Assembly (NCBI GenBank): GCA_027491315.1
Contig: JAIXWL010000004.1
Coordinates: forward strand, 248,001 to 312,000
Source: Cytophagaceae bacterium
Lineage (GTDB): Bacteria; Bacteroidota; Bacteroidia; Cytophagales; Spirosomataceae
DNA length: 64,000 nucleotides
Reading direction: 5' to 3'
Shown: piece by piece, positions 45,103 through 55,544 of the stretch
Layout of the letters: the number at the start of each line of letters is the position of its first letter
Position numbering within the stretch: the stretch's first letter is position 1
The notes under the pieces: generated by a model
What the model was told of the DNA's origin: nothing
What the model saw: only the letters and a program-made list of their open reading frames with translations
Databases searched by the model: none
Position numbers and translations under genes: made by a program

Positions 45103-46215
45103 TTAGTATTTGATGGATACTTTTTTGCCAGTTTTTACCGCTTCAAAGATGGCTTCAATGATTTTCATATCTTTTAAGCCTTCTTCTCCATCCACAGGTA
45201 TTTTGGGAACGCGGCCATCGTGTATGATCCCGGCAAATTCATCCATTTGTGTGGTTTGATGTGTTATGTGTGGAAAGCTCAATTCCCCTTTATTGGTTTT
45301 CGCTTTGATAGGCCCATAGCCTGTCGATGGCATCATTTCAGCAAATCCTTTGGTGCCATTCAAATAAAATTTGTCCAAATTGTTGAGAGCGTAGGTCGAT
45401 AAACATGAAGCCACCGCCCCACTCGGGAATCCCATTTGGAATTGTATGGTTTCATCCACTCCTTCCTTGAATTTCTCTGGATCGGTTTTGGTTTCTTGGG
45501 CAGTAACCCAGCTAGGTTCTTCACCTACCATGTACCGTGCGCCGTTGATGGAATAAATACCAATGTCCATCATGGAGCCTCCCCCTGCTAATTGTTTGTT
45601 TAGTCGCCATTGTTTAGGGTCACCAATGATAAAACCTGATAGGCCTTGGAAGAATAAAATTTTACCAAATTCACCTGCTTCTCTTTTCTTGATGATTTCT
45701 AAGGTATTAGGCTCAAAGTGCATGCGATAGCCAATCAGTAATTTGACACCTGCTTTTTTGCAAGCATCAATCATGCGTTGAGCATCTTTCACATTCGTGG
45801 CCATTGGTTTTTCACTAATGACATGTTTTCCTAGATTGGCGACTTGAATGGCAAACTCTGGATGTCGACTATTTGGAGTCATGATGTACACGGCATCGAT
45901 GTCCGGATTATTCTTGATTTTATTTAACTCTTCATACGAAAAGCGATGGGATTTTGGGACATTGTATTTATCACCCCATTGATCTAATTTGCTCGGAGTA
46001 CCACTGATTAATGCTGTTATCTTGGCCCTTTTACAATTTTGCATAGCTTTCGCTACGATATTGGCATAGCCCCCTAGACCTAATAAGGCCACTTTTAACA
46101 CAGGTCCATCTTCAAGGGTATTGAGACTTTCTGCCTTGGATTCACTGGGAGAGATAAATGGTATGGCTAATAATGGAGCAGAGACCATTTGAATGAAATT
46201 TCTACGAGAACTCAT
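45103..46215 (-). CDS. Gfo/Idh/MocA family oxidoreductase, Tat-exported
   Basis: 370 residues from ATG 46215, which begins a twin-arginine signal (SSRRNFIQMVSAPLLAIP); the longer frame to 46308 runs through the promoter region. N-terminal Rossmann motif VALLGLGGYANIVAKAM, family hallmark VISEKPMATN, YRMHFEPNTL and GGGSMMDIGIYSINGARYM for the C-terminal domain. Relatives such as glucose-fructose oxidoreductase are exported with bound NADP and act on sugars in the periplasm. It sits 27 bp upstream of the DUF3500 gene in one transcription unit. Divergent from the GDPD gene. Confidence 0.9.
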   Translation of the reverse strand: MSSRRNFIQMVSAPLLAIPFISPSESKAESLNTLEDGPVLKVALLGLGGYANIVAKAMQNCKRAKITALISGTPSKLDQWGDKYNVPKSHRFSYEELNKIKNNPDIDAVYIMTPNSRHPEFAIQVANLGKHVISEKPMATNVKDAQRMIDACKKAGVKLLIGYRMHFEPNTLEIIKKREAGEFGKILFFQGLSGFIIGDPKQWRLNKQLAGGGSMMDIGIYSINGARYMVGEEPSWVTAQETKTDPEKFKEGVDETIQFQMGFPSGAVASCLSTYALNNLDKFYLNGTKGFAEMMPSTGYGPIKAKTNKGELSFPHITHQTTQMDEFAGIIHDGRVPKIPVDGEEGLKDMKIIEAIFEAVKTGKKVSIKY

Positions 46216-46332
46216 CGTTGATTCAAAATTTAAATAGGTGATGATTAATGCCTTAAAACTAAAGAATTTAAAGATAAAATGGATGTAAATTTTATTTATC
46301 CTTCTCAAATGGGCTTTGTGAGCAATATGCGC

Positions 46333-46340
46333 TATTTTTG
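46333..46340 (+). promoter_or_regulatory. Putative -7 promoter element (TATTTTTG)
   Basis: Exact TAnnTTTG match 30 bp upstream of the GDPD start; a TTTG lies 14 bp before it, shorter than usual spacing. Confidence 0.45.
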
Positions 46341-46370
46341 TTTTTACTATTTGACTAAACCTAGATAAAA

Positions 46371-47231
46371 ATGATGAAAATTTGCCATTACTTGGGCCTA
46401 TTCTTGTGCCTGATAATTACGCCAATACAAGCTCAAAAAAGTACAGCGTATTTTAAGAAAATTCAAAAATCTTACCTTAATACACAGGAGCCTTTGGTGA
46501 TGATTGCTGCTCATCGAGGAGCTCATTTGGATGAACCAGAAAACTCCTTGGCTGCTTTGCGAAAAACCATAGAATTAGGTGTAGACATCATGGAATTGGA
46601 TGTGCGCTTTACCAAGGATAAGAAAATGGTCTTAATGCATGATAAAAAAGTGGATAGAACTACCAATGCCAAGGGTTTGGTATCGGATTTCACCTTTGAG
46701 GAAATCAGAAAATTACGTTTGAAGCATCGGGAAAATTTAAGCAATGAGCAAATCCCGACCTTGGAGGAGGCTTTTCAATTAGCCAAAGGAAAAGTATTAA
46801 TTGATTTGGATATCAAAGATGACGCTACCTTGGATTCCATCATTGTACTCGTGAATCGAATGAAAATGGAGAAGAATTGCTTCTTTTTTGTCTATGAACC
46901 AGAAGAGATTTTCATGTTACAAAAGCAGAATAAGAACTTTCAAATCATGATTCGTACTGAAAATGAGGAGGCGGTTAAAAAACTAGTAGCCTCAGGTGCC
47001 AAGCCGCAGGCCGTTCACATTGATCCCAGTCATTATACAACGGAGGTAGTTAATGCCATCAAAAAAATTCCTGCACGCGTCTGGATTAATTCCTTGGGAG
47101 CAGTAGATTTTAAGGCATCCCAACAGCCTCAGGCATTTGAGGAAGTATTGAAATTGGGTGCCAACATGATTCAAACAGATCAACCAGCTAAATTAAAGGA
47201 ATACTTAAAAAGCCAAGGGAAATATAGATGA
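46371..47231 (+). CDS. Glycerophosphodiester phosphodiesterase family protein, exported
   Basis: 286 residues with a signal peptide (ICHYLGLFLCLIITPIQAQ). GDPD active-site blocks are visible: IAAHRGAHLDEPENSLAAL (His, Glu), GVDIMELDVRFTKDKKMVLMHDKKVDRTTNAKG (Glu, Asp, His), and LIDLDIKD. The enzyme hydrolyses glycerophosphodiesters to glycerol 3-phosphate and an alcohol in the periplasm. The second codon is also ATG. The TGA stop is followed directly by heptamer array 3 and then by a 56-bp palindrome. Confidence 0.92.
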   Translation: MMKICHYLGLFLCLIITPIQAQKSTAYFKKIQKSYLNTQEPLVMIAAHRGAHLDEPENSLAALRKTIELGVDIMELDVRFTKDKKMVLMHDKKVDRTTNAKGLVSDFTFEEIRKLRLKHRENLSNEQIPTLEEAFQLAKGKVLIDLDIKDDATLDSIIVLVNRMKMEKNCFFFVYEPEEIFMLQKQNKNFQIMIRTENEEAVKKLVASGAKPQAVHIDPSHYTTEVVNAIKKIPARVWINSLGAVDFKASQQPQAFEEVLKLGANMIQTDQPAKLKEYLKSQGKYR

Positions 47232-47232
47232 G

Positions 47233-47267
47233 GGATTAGTGATTAGTTTTTAGTGATTAGGGATTGG
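47233..47267 (+). repeat. Tandem heptamer array 3 (5 units, GATTAG type)
   Basis: GGATTAG, TGATTAG, TTTTTAG, TGATTAG and GGATTGG follow one another from 47233, 1 bp after the GDPD stop codon. In phase with the other arrays this reads TAGTGAT, TAGTTTT, TAGTGAT, TAGGGAT, the same family as array 2 (TAGGGAT) in inverted genomic orientation. It is short and degenerate. Confidence 0.85.
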
Positions 47268-47273
47268 GGTTTG

Positions 47274-47329
47274 TGTTCCGTCCTGAAAAAGTAGATAGTT
47301 AAAACTATTTATTTTTTCAGGACGGTACA
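47274..47329. repeat. 56-bp near-perfect palindrome with TG...CA ends
   Basis: The outer 17 bp (47274-47290, TGTTCCGTCCTGAAAAA) match the reverse complement of 47313-47329 at 16 of 17 positions. The inner part GATAGTT/AACTATT continues the symmetry, so about 24 of 27 arm positions pair around a tiny AA centre. The A and T runs lie inside the stem, not outside, unlike all other terminators in this window. It may be an abutted pair of insertion-sequence ends, a MITE, or a hairpin element. It lies between convergent GDPD and kbl genes. Confidence 0.85.
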
Positions 47330-47370
47330 GGAGTTGATTAATTCCTCATTTAAATAGCTAGCTTTTGCCT

Positions 47371-48558
47371 TTAAATCACCTTAAGTTCTTTTCCAACCTT
47401 GGTAAAAGCAGCGATGGCTTTGTCTAAATGCGATTTGTCATGTGCAGCAGATAGTTGAACACGAATTCTCGCTTTCCCTTGAGCCACTACTGGGTAGAAG
47501 AAACCAACCACATAGATACCCTCTTCCAACATACGTGCTGCAAAAGTCTGAGCTATTTTAGCATCATACAACATCACAGGGACAATCGGATGAAAGCCTG
47601 GTTTAATATCAAAGCCTGCTGCAGTCATTTTCTCCCTGAAATAGGCGGTGTTTTCGGCTAATTTATCCCGTAGGGCAGTGGATTCTGTCAATAGGTCCAA
47701 GACCTCTATTGAGGCAGCCGTAATGGCAGGAGCTAAGGTATTAGAAAATAAATAAGGTCTTGAGCGTTGACGTAATAGCTCAATAATCTCTTTTCTGCCG
47801 GAGGTAAATCCTCCAGATGCACCACCCAAGGCTTTTCCCAAGGTTCCAGTGATGATATCAATTCTACCCATCACATTAAAATGCTCATGTGTCCCTCTTC
47901 CTGTTTTGCCGATAAATCCGCTAGCATGGCATTCGTCAATCATGACTAATGCTTGGTATTTATCAGCCAAATCACAAATTTTATCCAATGGAGCCACGGA
48001 GCCATCCATGGAGAATGCCCCATCGCTCACAATGATGCGGTGGCGACAATCCTTAGCAGCTATTAATTGCTTTTCTAGGTCCTCCATGTCGATGTTCTTA
48101 TAACGGAAACGTTGAGCCTTGCACAATCGAACTCCGTCTATGATGGAAGCATGGTTAAGTTCATCCGAAATAATGGCATCTTCTGCCGAAAACAAGGGTT
48201 CAAAAACACCCCCATTGGCATCAAATGCTGCCGCATATAAAATAGTGTCTTCTGTCCCCAAAAATTCGGAGATTTTTTGTTCTAAAGCTTTGTGTATGTC
48301 CTGCGTTCCACAAATAAAACGAACTGAGGATAAGCCAAATCCATGCGTATCAATACCCTTTTTACCAGCCTCTATCACCCGAGGATGGGAGGATAATCCC
48401 AAATAATTATTGGCGCAAAAATTAATAACTTCTTGTCCAGTATTTAATTGTATATCAGCGCCTTGTGGGCTAGTGATGATGCGTTCTTGTTTGAATAATC
48501 CAGCGTCTTTGATGGATTGTAATTCTTCTTGTAAAGGTCCTTGTAATGTCTGGTACAT
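47371..48558 (-). CDS. kbl: Glycine C-acetyltransferase (2-amino-3-ketobutyrate CoA ligase)
   Basis: 395 residues, the normal length. Fold-type I PLP enzyme of the alpha-oxoamine synthase family: [58 protein letters not shown] and the Schiff-base lysine in [10 protein letters not shown] (K242). It converts 2-amino-3-oxobutanoate and CoA to glycine and acetyl-CoA. The threonine dehydrogenase gene lies 13 bp+ upstream on the same strand at 48572, which makes the classical threonine-to-glycine route. Cytoplasmic. Confidence 0.95.
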   Translation of the reverse strand: MYQTLQGPLQEELQSIKDAGLFKQERIITSPQGADIQLNTGQEVINFCANNYLGLSSHPRVIEAGKKGIDTHGFGLSSVRFICGTQDIHKALEQKISEFLGTEDTILYAAAFDANGGVFEPLFSAEDAIISDELNHASIIDGVRLCKAQRFRYKNIDMEDLEKQLIAAKDCRHRIIVSDGAFSMDGSVAPLDKICDLADKYQALVMIDECHASGFIGKTGRGTHEHFNVMGRIDIITGTLGKALGGASGGFTSGRKEIIELLRQRSRPYLFSNTLAPAITAASIEVLDLLTESTALRDKLAENTAYFREKMTAAGFDIKPGFHPIVPVMLYDAKIAQTFAARMLEEGIYVVGFFYPVVAQGKARIRVQLSAAHDKSHLDKAIAAFTKVGKELKVI

Positions 48559-48571
48559 AGTTGTTGAAGTA

Positions 48572-49516
48572 TTATTTTCGAAGGTTACTGATCATATCTT
48601 GGGTTAATTTGCTCAGGTCAAATTCAGGTTTCCAAGCCCAATCACGTTGTGCCATTTGGTCGTCGATGGAGGCTGGCCATGAATCCGCTATCGCTTGCCT
48701 TGGGTCGTGTGAAGCATACTTTAATTGAAAATGTGGTATATGCTTTTTGATTTCCTCGGCTAAGATTTCGGGTGTAAAACTTAATCCAGCAAAATTATAA
48801 CTGGAGCGTATTTGTATTTTATCTGCAGGAGCATCCATGAGTTCGATAGTTCCTCGGATGGCATCATCCATGTACATCATGGGTAGTTCTGTACCTTCAG
48901 ATAAAAAAGATGAATAAGATCCCTTTTTCAAGGCTTCATGGAAAATATGGATGGCATAGTCGGTAGTACCGCCCCCTGGGGCTGCTTTCCAAGAAATTAA
49001 ACCAGGATAGCGTATACTGCGCACGTCTAATTGGTACTTCTGGTGGTAATATTCACACCAGCGCTCTCCGGCCAACTTACTGATGCCATAAACCGTATTC
49101 GGGTCCATGGTGCTGTATTGAGGGGTTTGCTGTTTGGGTGAATTAGGACCAAATACCGCAATGGAACTAGGCCAATACACTTTAGCTGTTTTATAGGCTA
49201 AAGAGAAATCAAGTACATTTAAAAGGCCGTTCATATTTAAATCCCAAGCCAATTTTGGGTTTTGTTCACCCGTGGCAGAGAGCAATGCAGCTAATAAATA
49301 AACTTGAGTTGGCTGGTATTTTTGATATATATCTTTCAGCATGTCTTTGTCCAAGACATTGACAAATTCAAAAGGTCCAGCATGTAAGGTTTCGTAATCC
49401 GGGCGGCGAATATCACAAGCTACGACGTTGTCGTTATGATAAGCCTTTCGTAGGGAGTTGACTAGTTCAGTACCAATTTGACCATTGGAACCCAGAACCA
49501 AAATTTTTTCTGACAT
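48572..49516 (-). CDS. L-threonine 3-dehydrogenase, short-chain (epimerase-like) type
   Basis: 314 residues from ATG 49516 ([15 protein letters not shown]); the longer frame to 49636 gives an implausible hydrophobic leader. Extended SDR fold: NAD motif [11 protein letters not shown], Ser/Tyr/Lys catalytic set in [10 protein letters not shown] and [12 protein letters not shown], then [20 protein letters not shown] and [15 protein letters not shown]. The block [12 protein letters not shown] is characteristic of the NAD-dependent UDP-galactose-epimerase-like threonine dehydrogenases. It oxidises L-threonine to 2-amino-3-oxobutanoate, the substrate of the adjacent Kbl. The operon is tdh then kbl. 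Confidence 0.93.
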   Translation of the reverse strand: MSEKILVLGSNGQIGTELVNSLRKAYHNDNVVACDIRRPDYETLHAGPFEFVNVLDKDMLKDIYQKYQPTQVYLLAALLSATGEQNPKLAWDLNMNGLLNVLDFSLAYKTAKVYWPSSIAVFGPNSPKQQTPQYSTMDPNTVYGISKLAGERWCEYYHQKYQLDVRSIRYPGLISWKAAPGGGTTDYAIHIFHEALKKGSYSSFLSEGTELPMMYMDDAIRGTIELMDAPADKIQIRSSYNFAGLSFTPEILAEEIKKHIPHFQLKYASHDPRQAIADSWPASIDDQMAQRDWAWKPEFDLSKLTQDMISNLRK

Positions 49517-49656
49517 ATGCTTGTTGATGAGTAGGTAGGCAAAGGTAGAAAAATTGTAAGTCCATTGTGTCCTAAGATGAAGGGAAAAAACAGGAAAAGG
49601 TAAAAGGTGATTAAAATCGTAAAAGAAAATGATCACCCATTACCTGAGTATCAAAA

Positions 49657-49764
49657 TCAATAGCTCGACTTATTTTTCTTCTCTTTTTTTGCTTCCTTTT
49701 TCTCCTTTGGAGTTTTGGTTGCTTCTTTTTTCTCCGTTTTTTTGGAATTCATTCCCTTGGCCAT
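49657..49764 (-). CDS. Lysine-rich micro-protein, 35 residues
   Basis: An ATG at 49764 opens a 35-codon frame ending in TGA: MAKGMNSKKTEKKEATK... KNKSSY. About 43 percent of residues are Lys and there are no aromatic residues except the last Tyr. Small MAKG/MAKK-type Lys-Glu-rich proteins are widespread in Bacteroidota genomes and are usually unannotated; I recall the family but no function, though basic composition suggests nucleic-acid contact. It lies on the minus strand between tdh (start 49516) and a divergent CBM-like gene. The A-rich coding strand could also arise by chance, so confidence is moderate. Confidence 0.65.
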   Translation of the reverse strand: MAKGMNSKKTEKKEATKTPKEKKEAKKEKKNKSSY

Positions 49765-49905
49765 ATCAGTGTAGGTTTGATGGTTTCATAATGACTGCAA
49801 GGAAGGTAAAATATGATGAATTGCCAAGGTTTAGCTCGTCCTTGGTATGGACTTTTCAGATTATTGGCTAATTTTAATTCAATTTCTAAACCTAATTCAT
49901 ACCAT

Positions 49906-50421
49906 ATGTTTCTTGTCTTACTTACTTTCACCTTGTTCTTTGGTGGACCTTCTTCTACCTTTTTTGACTTTTCAGTTCAAGCCAATCAAGCTAAAAATAA
50001 TTTTCCTGTAAATCGGCCAGCTCGAGTTCAAAAGAATGGCCAAGGTATATACTTACTTAGCGCTGCCAAGGGTAAGGCCATTGGACCTGATATTAAGTTC
50101 ATGCCCGAATACCAGGCCTTCGGTTGGTTTACCGCTAAGGACCGTGTAGAATGGGAGGTGGATATTCAGAAAGAGGGAGATTACCAGGTAGAAATTGAAT
50201 ATTCTGTCGATAATGCGGAGGCTGGAAAAGAATTTGTTTTGTCGAGCCCTCATGCACAATTAGTCAGTAAAGTGTTGCCAAGTGGGAGTTGGGAAACCTA
50301 TAAAACCCTAAAACCCGGGAAAATACATTTAAAACAGGGAATTCAGAAAATCGTATGTAAGTCCAAAACTCAATTCAAATCAGGCGCTGTGCTGGATTTA
50401 CGAGCTGTAATATTGAAATAA
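49906..50421 (+). CDS. Exported carbohydrate-binding-module-like protein (hypothetical)
   Basis: 171 residues from ATG 49906, which starts a signal peptide (MFLVLLTFTLFFGGPSSTFFDFSVQA); the frame extends 93 bp upstream to 49813 but that part overlaps the micro-protein promoter region. The mature part looks like a CBM6/35-type beta-sandwich used with alpha-L-fucosidases and DUF5077 proteins: AKGKAIGPDIKFMPEYQAFGWFTAKDRVEWEVDIQKEGDYQVEIEYS and GSWETYKTLKPGKIHLKQGIQKIVCKS. It has no catalytic domain. Role inferred only as sugar binding at the cell surface. Confidence 0.75.
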   Translation: MFLVLLTFTLFFGGPSSTFFDFSVQANQAKNNFPVNRPARVQKNGQGIYLLSAAKGKAIGPDIKFMPEYQAFGWFTAKDRVEWEVDIQKEGDYQVEIEYSVDNAEAGKEFVLSSPHAQLVSKVLPSGSWETYKTLKPGKIHLKQGIQKIVCKSKTQFKSGAVLDLRAVILK

Positions 50422-50425
50422 TTCC

Positions 50426-50459
50426 TTGTAGACAGGCAGCATATGTTGCCTGTCTACAA
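50426..50459. other. Perfect 13-bp hairpin between convergent genes, no T-run
   Basis: TTGTAGACAGGCA (50426-50438) is perfectly complementary to TGCCTGTCTACAA (50447-50459), extendable by G-T and C-G pairs to an ATAT loop. It starts 5 bp after the CBM-like stop. It may terminate both genes, but no run of T follows on either side, unlike the other terminators here. Confidence 0.6.
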
Positions 50460-50478
50460 ACTAATTTAAAACTAGATA

Positions 50479-52390
<1,912 letters not shown>

Positions 52391-52395
52391 GTTTC

Positions 52396-53211
52396 TTAAA
52401 ATGCCTTAAATTTCTTTTGAAATTGATATGTCACGGCAATGTTCCAAACAAAGTCATTTCCTGGAATTGTGGATTTAATTTTCTGATTTAAAATAGAACT
52501 AATGGAAAAGGGTAAATGGCTGTTTGTTAGGCTCATGTTTAGTGTAGCATAAGAACCAGCCTGATTATCCATGATAAGGTAAAACACTTGTGGGTTTAGG
52601 CGCAAGTACGTATTTTTTATTATAGGAATGGAGGATATGTTACTATTGATTGTTACAAAATGTGTATTGTTTGTGGCCCCTTCAGTCATACCATGTGAAT
52701 ATAAATAATAGGCTCCTAGGCTAAGTTTTTTAGATAAGATCCAATTGGGTGCAAATTCACTAGCTACATATTGATGAGGAGTTAATAATTCCTTTGAATT
52801 TCCCAAGCGGTCATAGCTTATATAATTTCTAAATGCTACTGAGGGGTGCATACCCATGGTAAATCGGAATTTTGGTTTAGCAATTGCCTTGTATCGAAAC
52901 CAAAATAAGAATGACCAGGGCTTACCTTCCATTGAAAAACGCAATTGAGGTTCAAAAGCAAATTTTTCGGTTCCCACGGATAGGTCAAATATAGTGGCAG
53001 GTTTTCCCAAAGTGAACGTAGGAATTACCGAAATTCCGGAATTAGTAATCAATGCACTTCCAGCAATATGGTATATGGTTTTACTACTATCACTTGTATT
53101 TTCTGCTGCTTGGAGTGGTCGGGTACAAGTAAATAGTAGGAAGGTAATCCCAATGGTTATGATAGTGTTATAGCTAGAATAGTTGTTGGGCGGATGTTTC
53201 ATATCAAACAT
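52396..53211 (-). CDS. Hypothetical outer-membrane-type protein
   Basis: About 271 residues from ATG 53211; ATG 53202 or TTG 53232 are alternatives. Signal region TIITIGITFLLFTCTRPLQA, then alternating strands (ISVIPTFTLGKPATIFDLSVG, FEPQLRFSMEGKPWSFLFWFRYK, PKFRFTMGMHPSVAFRNY, LRLNPQVFYLIMDNQAGSYATLNMS) ending in FVWNIAVTYQFQKKF, a plausible outer-membrane barrel. I do not recognise the family. The stop lies 5 bp before the AraC gene, so the two are probably co-transcribed. Confidence 0.7.
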   Translation of the reverse strand: MFDMKHPPNNYSSYNTIITIGITFLLFTCTRPLQAAENTSDSSKTIYHIAGSALITNSGISVIPTFTLGKPATIFDLSVGTEKFAFEPQLRFSMEGKPWSFLFWFRYKAIAKPKFRFTMGMHPSVAFRNYISYDRLGNSKELLTPHQYVASEFAPNWILSKKLSLGAYYLYSHGMTEGATNNTHFVTINSNISSIPIIKNTYLRLNPQVFYLIMDNQAGSYATLNMSLTNSHLPFSISSILNQKIKSTIPGNDFVWNIAVTYQFQKKFKAF

Positions 53212-53412
53212 AGAATAGTTATTTAGATGCAAATTTCTTTTAAATTTTACGTTTAAACCCCATATGAATCAAATAGAAAATTATAAAATTCAAACAATTC
53301 TATATGTGTAATCAAGAAAGTCTACTCAAACCTATTAATTATTTCAAAAGTGCATATTGGTTTTGTTCCTAATTTTTACCAATTTCCTTTAAAACCTATT
53401 GATAAAAGAACC

Positions 53413-54237
53413 ATGAAAAAGATTTTATTCCTCTGTTTGTTTGTCTTATTACACAGCTCATTTACTCCTAAAGAGTTAACCTGGGTGGCTTTGGGTGATT
53501 CCATTACCTATTTAAATGAGCATCCAGATGAAACGGGAAATCGGATAAGCAAGGGATATATGACAGGTGTGGTGGAAAAACTTCCCCAATTCCGTTACAT
53601 CAATAAAGGGTATAATGGTTGGACAGCCGTAAAAATTGCTACTGAAATAGAGAAGCTGAATATTCCTTCAGCAGATGTTTATTCTATATTTTTAGGTACC
53701 AACGATTGGTGGGGTTCTAAGCCATTGGGGACCTTGGCGGATTATCAGAATAATACTGGAGTGGCCACGGTTCAAGGCTCTTTTCGGGTAATTATAAACA
53801 AATTAAAAAGTCTGAATCCTCAGGCCAAAATCGTTTTAATTACACCCATGCAGCGGGTGGATTTTGTCTACATTAATAATTTTAAGAATAATGCATTTGG
53901 CTCTTATAAGGAGAAAAATGGACAGCGATTGGAGCAATTTGCCAATGCGCTTGTTGAGATAGGTAAACTAGAAGGAATTCCAGTGGTAGATTTATACCAT
54001 AAAAAAGGAATGGGTCATGCCCATTTGGTTCGTTTTAAGTACTTGAAAGATCCTGCCACGGGAAATTATAAGAAATTCACCTATCCTGATTTTGTAGATG
54101 TGCCATTTAACCCCGCTACTGACGAGTACCCATATCCAGTGGAGGCCTCCCATGTGACTTACGATGGACTACATCCGGCAGATAAAGGATATGAAATGAT
54201 TACCAAGGAGTTGGTCAAGATTTTCAAAAAGTGGTAA
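53413..54237 (+). CDS. SGNH/GDSL hydrolase family protein, exported
   Basis: 274 residues from ATG 53413 (MKKILFLCLFVLLHSSF is the signal peptide; the frame extends 63 bp upstream without support). SGNH motifs: block I ALGDSITYL with nucleophile S30, block II Gly in NKGYNGWT, block III IFLGTNDWWG (Asn), and block V YDGLHPADKG with the catalytic Asp and His. Such hydrolases act as lipases, acetylxylan or rhamnogalacturonan acetylesterases. The insert after block III is somewhat longer than usual. Confidence 0.9.
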   Translation: MKKILFLCLFVLLHSSFTPKELTWVALGDSITYLNEHPDETGNRISKGYMTGVVEKLPQFRYINKGYNGWTAVKIATEIEKLNIPSADVYSIFLGTNDWWGSKPLGTLADYQNNTGVATVQGSFRVIINKLKSLNPQAKIVLITPMQRVDFVYINNFKNNAFGSYKEKNGQRLEQFANALVEIGKLEGIPVVDLYHKKGMGHAHLVRFKYLKDPATGNYKKFTYPDFVDVPFNPATDEYPYPVEASHVTYDGLHPADKGYEMITKELVKIFKKW

Positions 54238-54257
54238 ATCAGGGCTTTTATATTGGT

Positions 54258-54533
54258 TTAGCGGTCGATGTGCCCTAACGACTTTTCAGGGCAAATTTTA
54301 TCCCTCAAGGATTGTTTTAATTCTTTGATTTCCGCAAATCCTCCATGGCTTTTTCGGTCAAACAAAAGTTCATCATTAACGTATAGGGAAAACTCACCGG
54401 AAATTTCACTAGGCTTCAAGGTCACGGCTCCTAATTCGGCTTCGAATGTACTTAACATTTCTTGGGCCACATAGGCTGCTCGAAGTAGCCAATGGCATTT
54501 AGGGCAATAGGAAATGGTTAGGCTTGGTTTCAT
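54258..54533 (-). CDS. SelT/SelW/SelH family (Rdx) redox protein
   Basis: 91 residues. CPKC at residues 11-14 (SYCPKCHWLLRAAYVAQEML) is the redox CxxC that replaces Cys-x-x-Sec in animal selenoprotein W, followed by the family's thioredoxin-like strands (LGAVTLKPSEISGEFSLYVNDELLFDRKSHGGFAEIKELKQSLRD). It is a cytoplasmic oxidoreductase of unknown target. It converges with the SGNH hydrolase gene with 20 bp between stops and no terminator visible. Confidence 0.9.
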   Translation of the reverse strand: MKPSLTISYCPKCHWLLRAAYVAQEMLSTFEAELGAVTLKPSEISGEFSLYVNDELLFDRKSHGGFAEIKELKQSLRDKICPEKSLGHIDR

Positions 54534-54647
54534 ATCAAAATGCTTGAAAAAATTGCAAGATTAATTTTTGATTCATTCAAATAAAATTAACTAAATTATT
54601 GAAAAATTACCCCTTCCTTTATTTTTATACACGCTACCTATTTACTC

Positions 54648-55544
54648 ATGAAAACTATTTCTTGTCTTCTACTGCTTAGTTTATTTAGTTTCTGCCATGC
54701 AGTAACAGCCCAAGGCCCCAAAGTATTGGTGGTTACGGCGCATCCCGATGATGAAACTGGATTTTCAGTGAGTTTATTCAAAATTACGCATGAGTTAAAA
54801 GGTATAGTAGATATGGCAGTTATGACCGATGGGGGAGGTGGTTTTGCCGATTCTCAATTAGGTGCCATGTATTATGGTTTGAATCTTACAGATTCTCTGG
54901 TAGCCCGTACTCATTTGCCCATGATTAGAAAACAAGAGATTTTAGATGCCGCTAAAATCATGGGTTTGAGAAATATCTATTTCATGGAGCAGCCGGATGA
55001 CTGGTATACACTAGATCCAACACCTTATATTTCAGGTAAAAATTGGGATATTCCTTTCATTGAAAAGCGATTGGATTTGATATTGGCAGAGCGGCAATAC
55101 GATTTTATTATTACGATGTTGCCGCATGCGGGTCAGCATGGTCACCATAAAACAGCAGTTTTAATGGCACTGCGAGCAGTGCAACGTTTTAAAGGAGCTC
55201 ATAAGCCAATTATTATCGCGGGAAGTCCTTTGTCAGCAAATGCCAAACCGATTGAATTTACCATGTTAGAGGGCTTTCCTGAAACTAAGATTAAAGCCAA
55301 TGCGCCTACATTTACACTAAATCGGGTATTTCGTTTTAAAGAGAATGACAAAGTGAGTTATAAGATTGTGGCCGATTGGGTCATAGCAGCCTATAAATCG
55401 CAAGGGGCCATTCAAGAAAATGGTATCCACAAAACGGATTTTGAGCATTATCGCTATTTTGATATCAATGATTCCCAGGGTATCCCCCAAGTGCAAAGTC
55501 TATTCAAGCAATTAGCCAATAGTGGCTTTGCTGCTCCCCATTAA
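54648..55544 (+). CDS. PIG-L family deacetylase, exported
   Basis: 298 residues with signal peptide MKTISCLLLLSLFSFCHAVTAQ. The zinc-binding AHPDDE motif is at residues 31-36, and the third ligand His lies in ITMLPHAGQHGHHKTAVL. PIG-L/LmbE enzymes remove acetyl groups from N-acetylglucosamine-containing molecules. A periplasmic location suggests action on imported or cell-wall amino sugars. No terminator is obvious after it. Confidence 0.92.
   Translation: MKTISCLLLLSLFSFCHAVTAQGPKVLVVTAHPDDETGFSVSLFKITHELKGIVDMAVMTDGGGGFADSQLGAMYYGLNLTDSLVARTHLPMIRKQEILDAAKIMGLRNIYFMEQPDDWYTLDPTPYISGKNWDIPFIEKRLDLILAERQYDFIITMLPHAGQHGHHKTAVLMALRAVQRFKGAHKPIIIAGSPLSANAKPIEFTMLEGFPETKIKANAPTFTLNRVFRFKENDKVSYKIVADWVIAAYKSQGAIQENGIHKTDFEHYRYFDINDSQGIPQVQSLFKQLANSGFAAPH

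Noticed and set aside
47274-47329. Palindrome as an ordinary rho-independent terminator
   Set aside because: The T-run is inside the stem and is followed by paired CAGGACGG rather than ending the element; left as a repeat of unknown origin.
49629-49871. 80-codon plus-strand frame upstream of the CBM-like gene
   Set aside because: It is antisense to the lysine-rich micro-protein; its Ser/Phe/Leu-rich translation is what a poly-Lys reverse strand yields.
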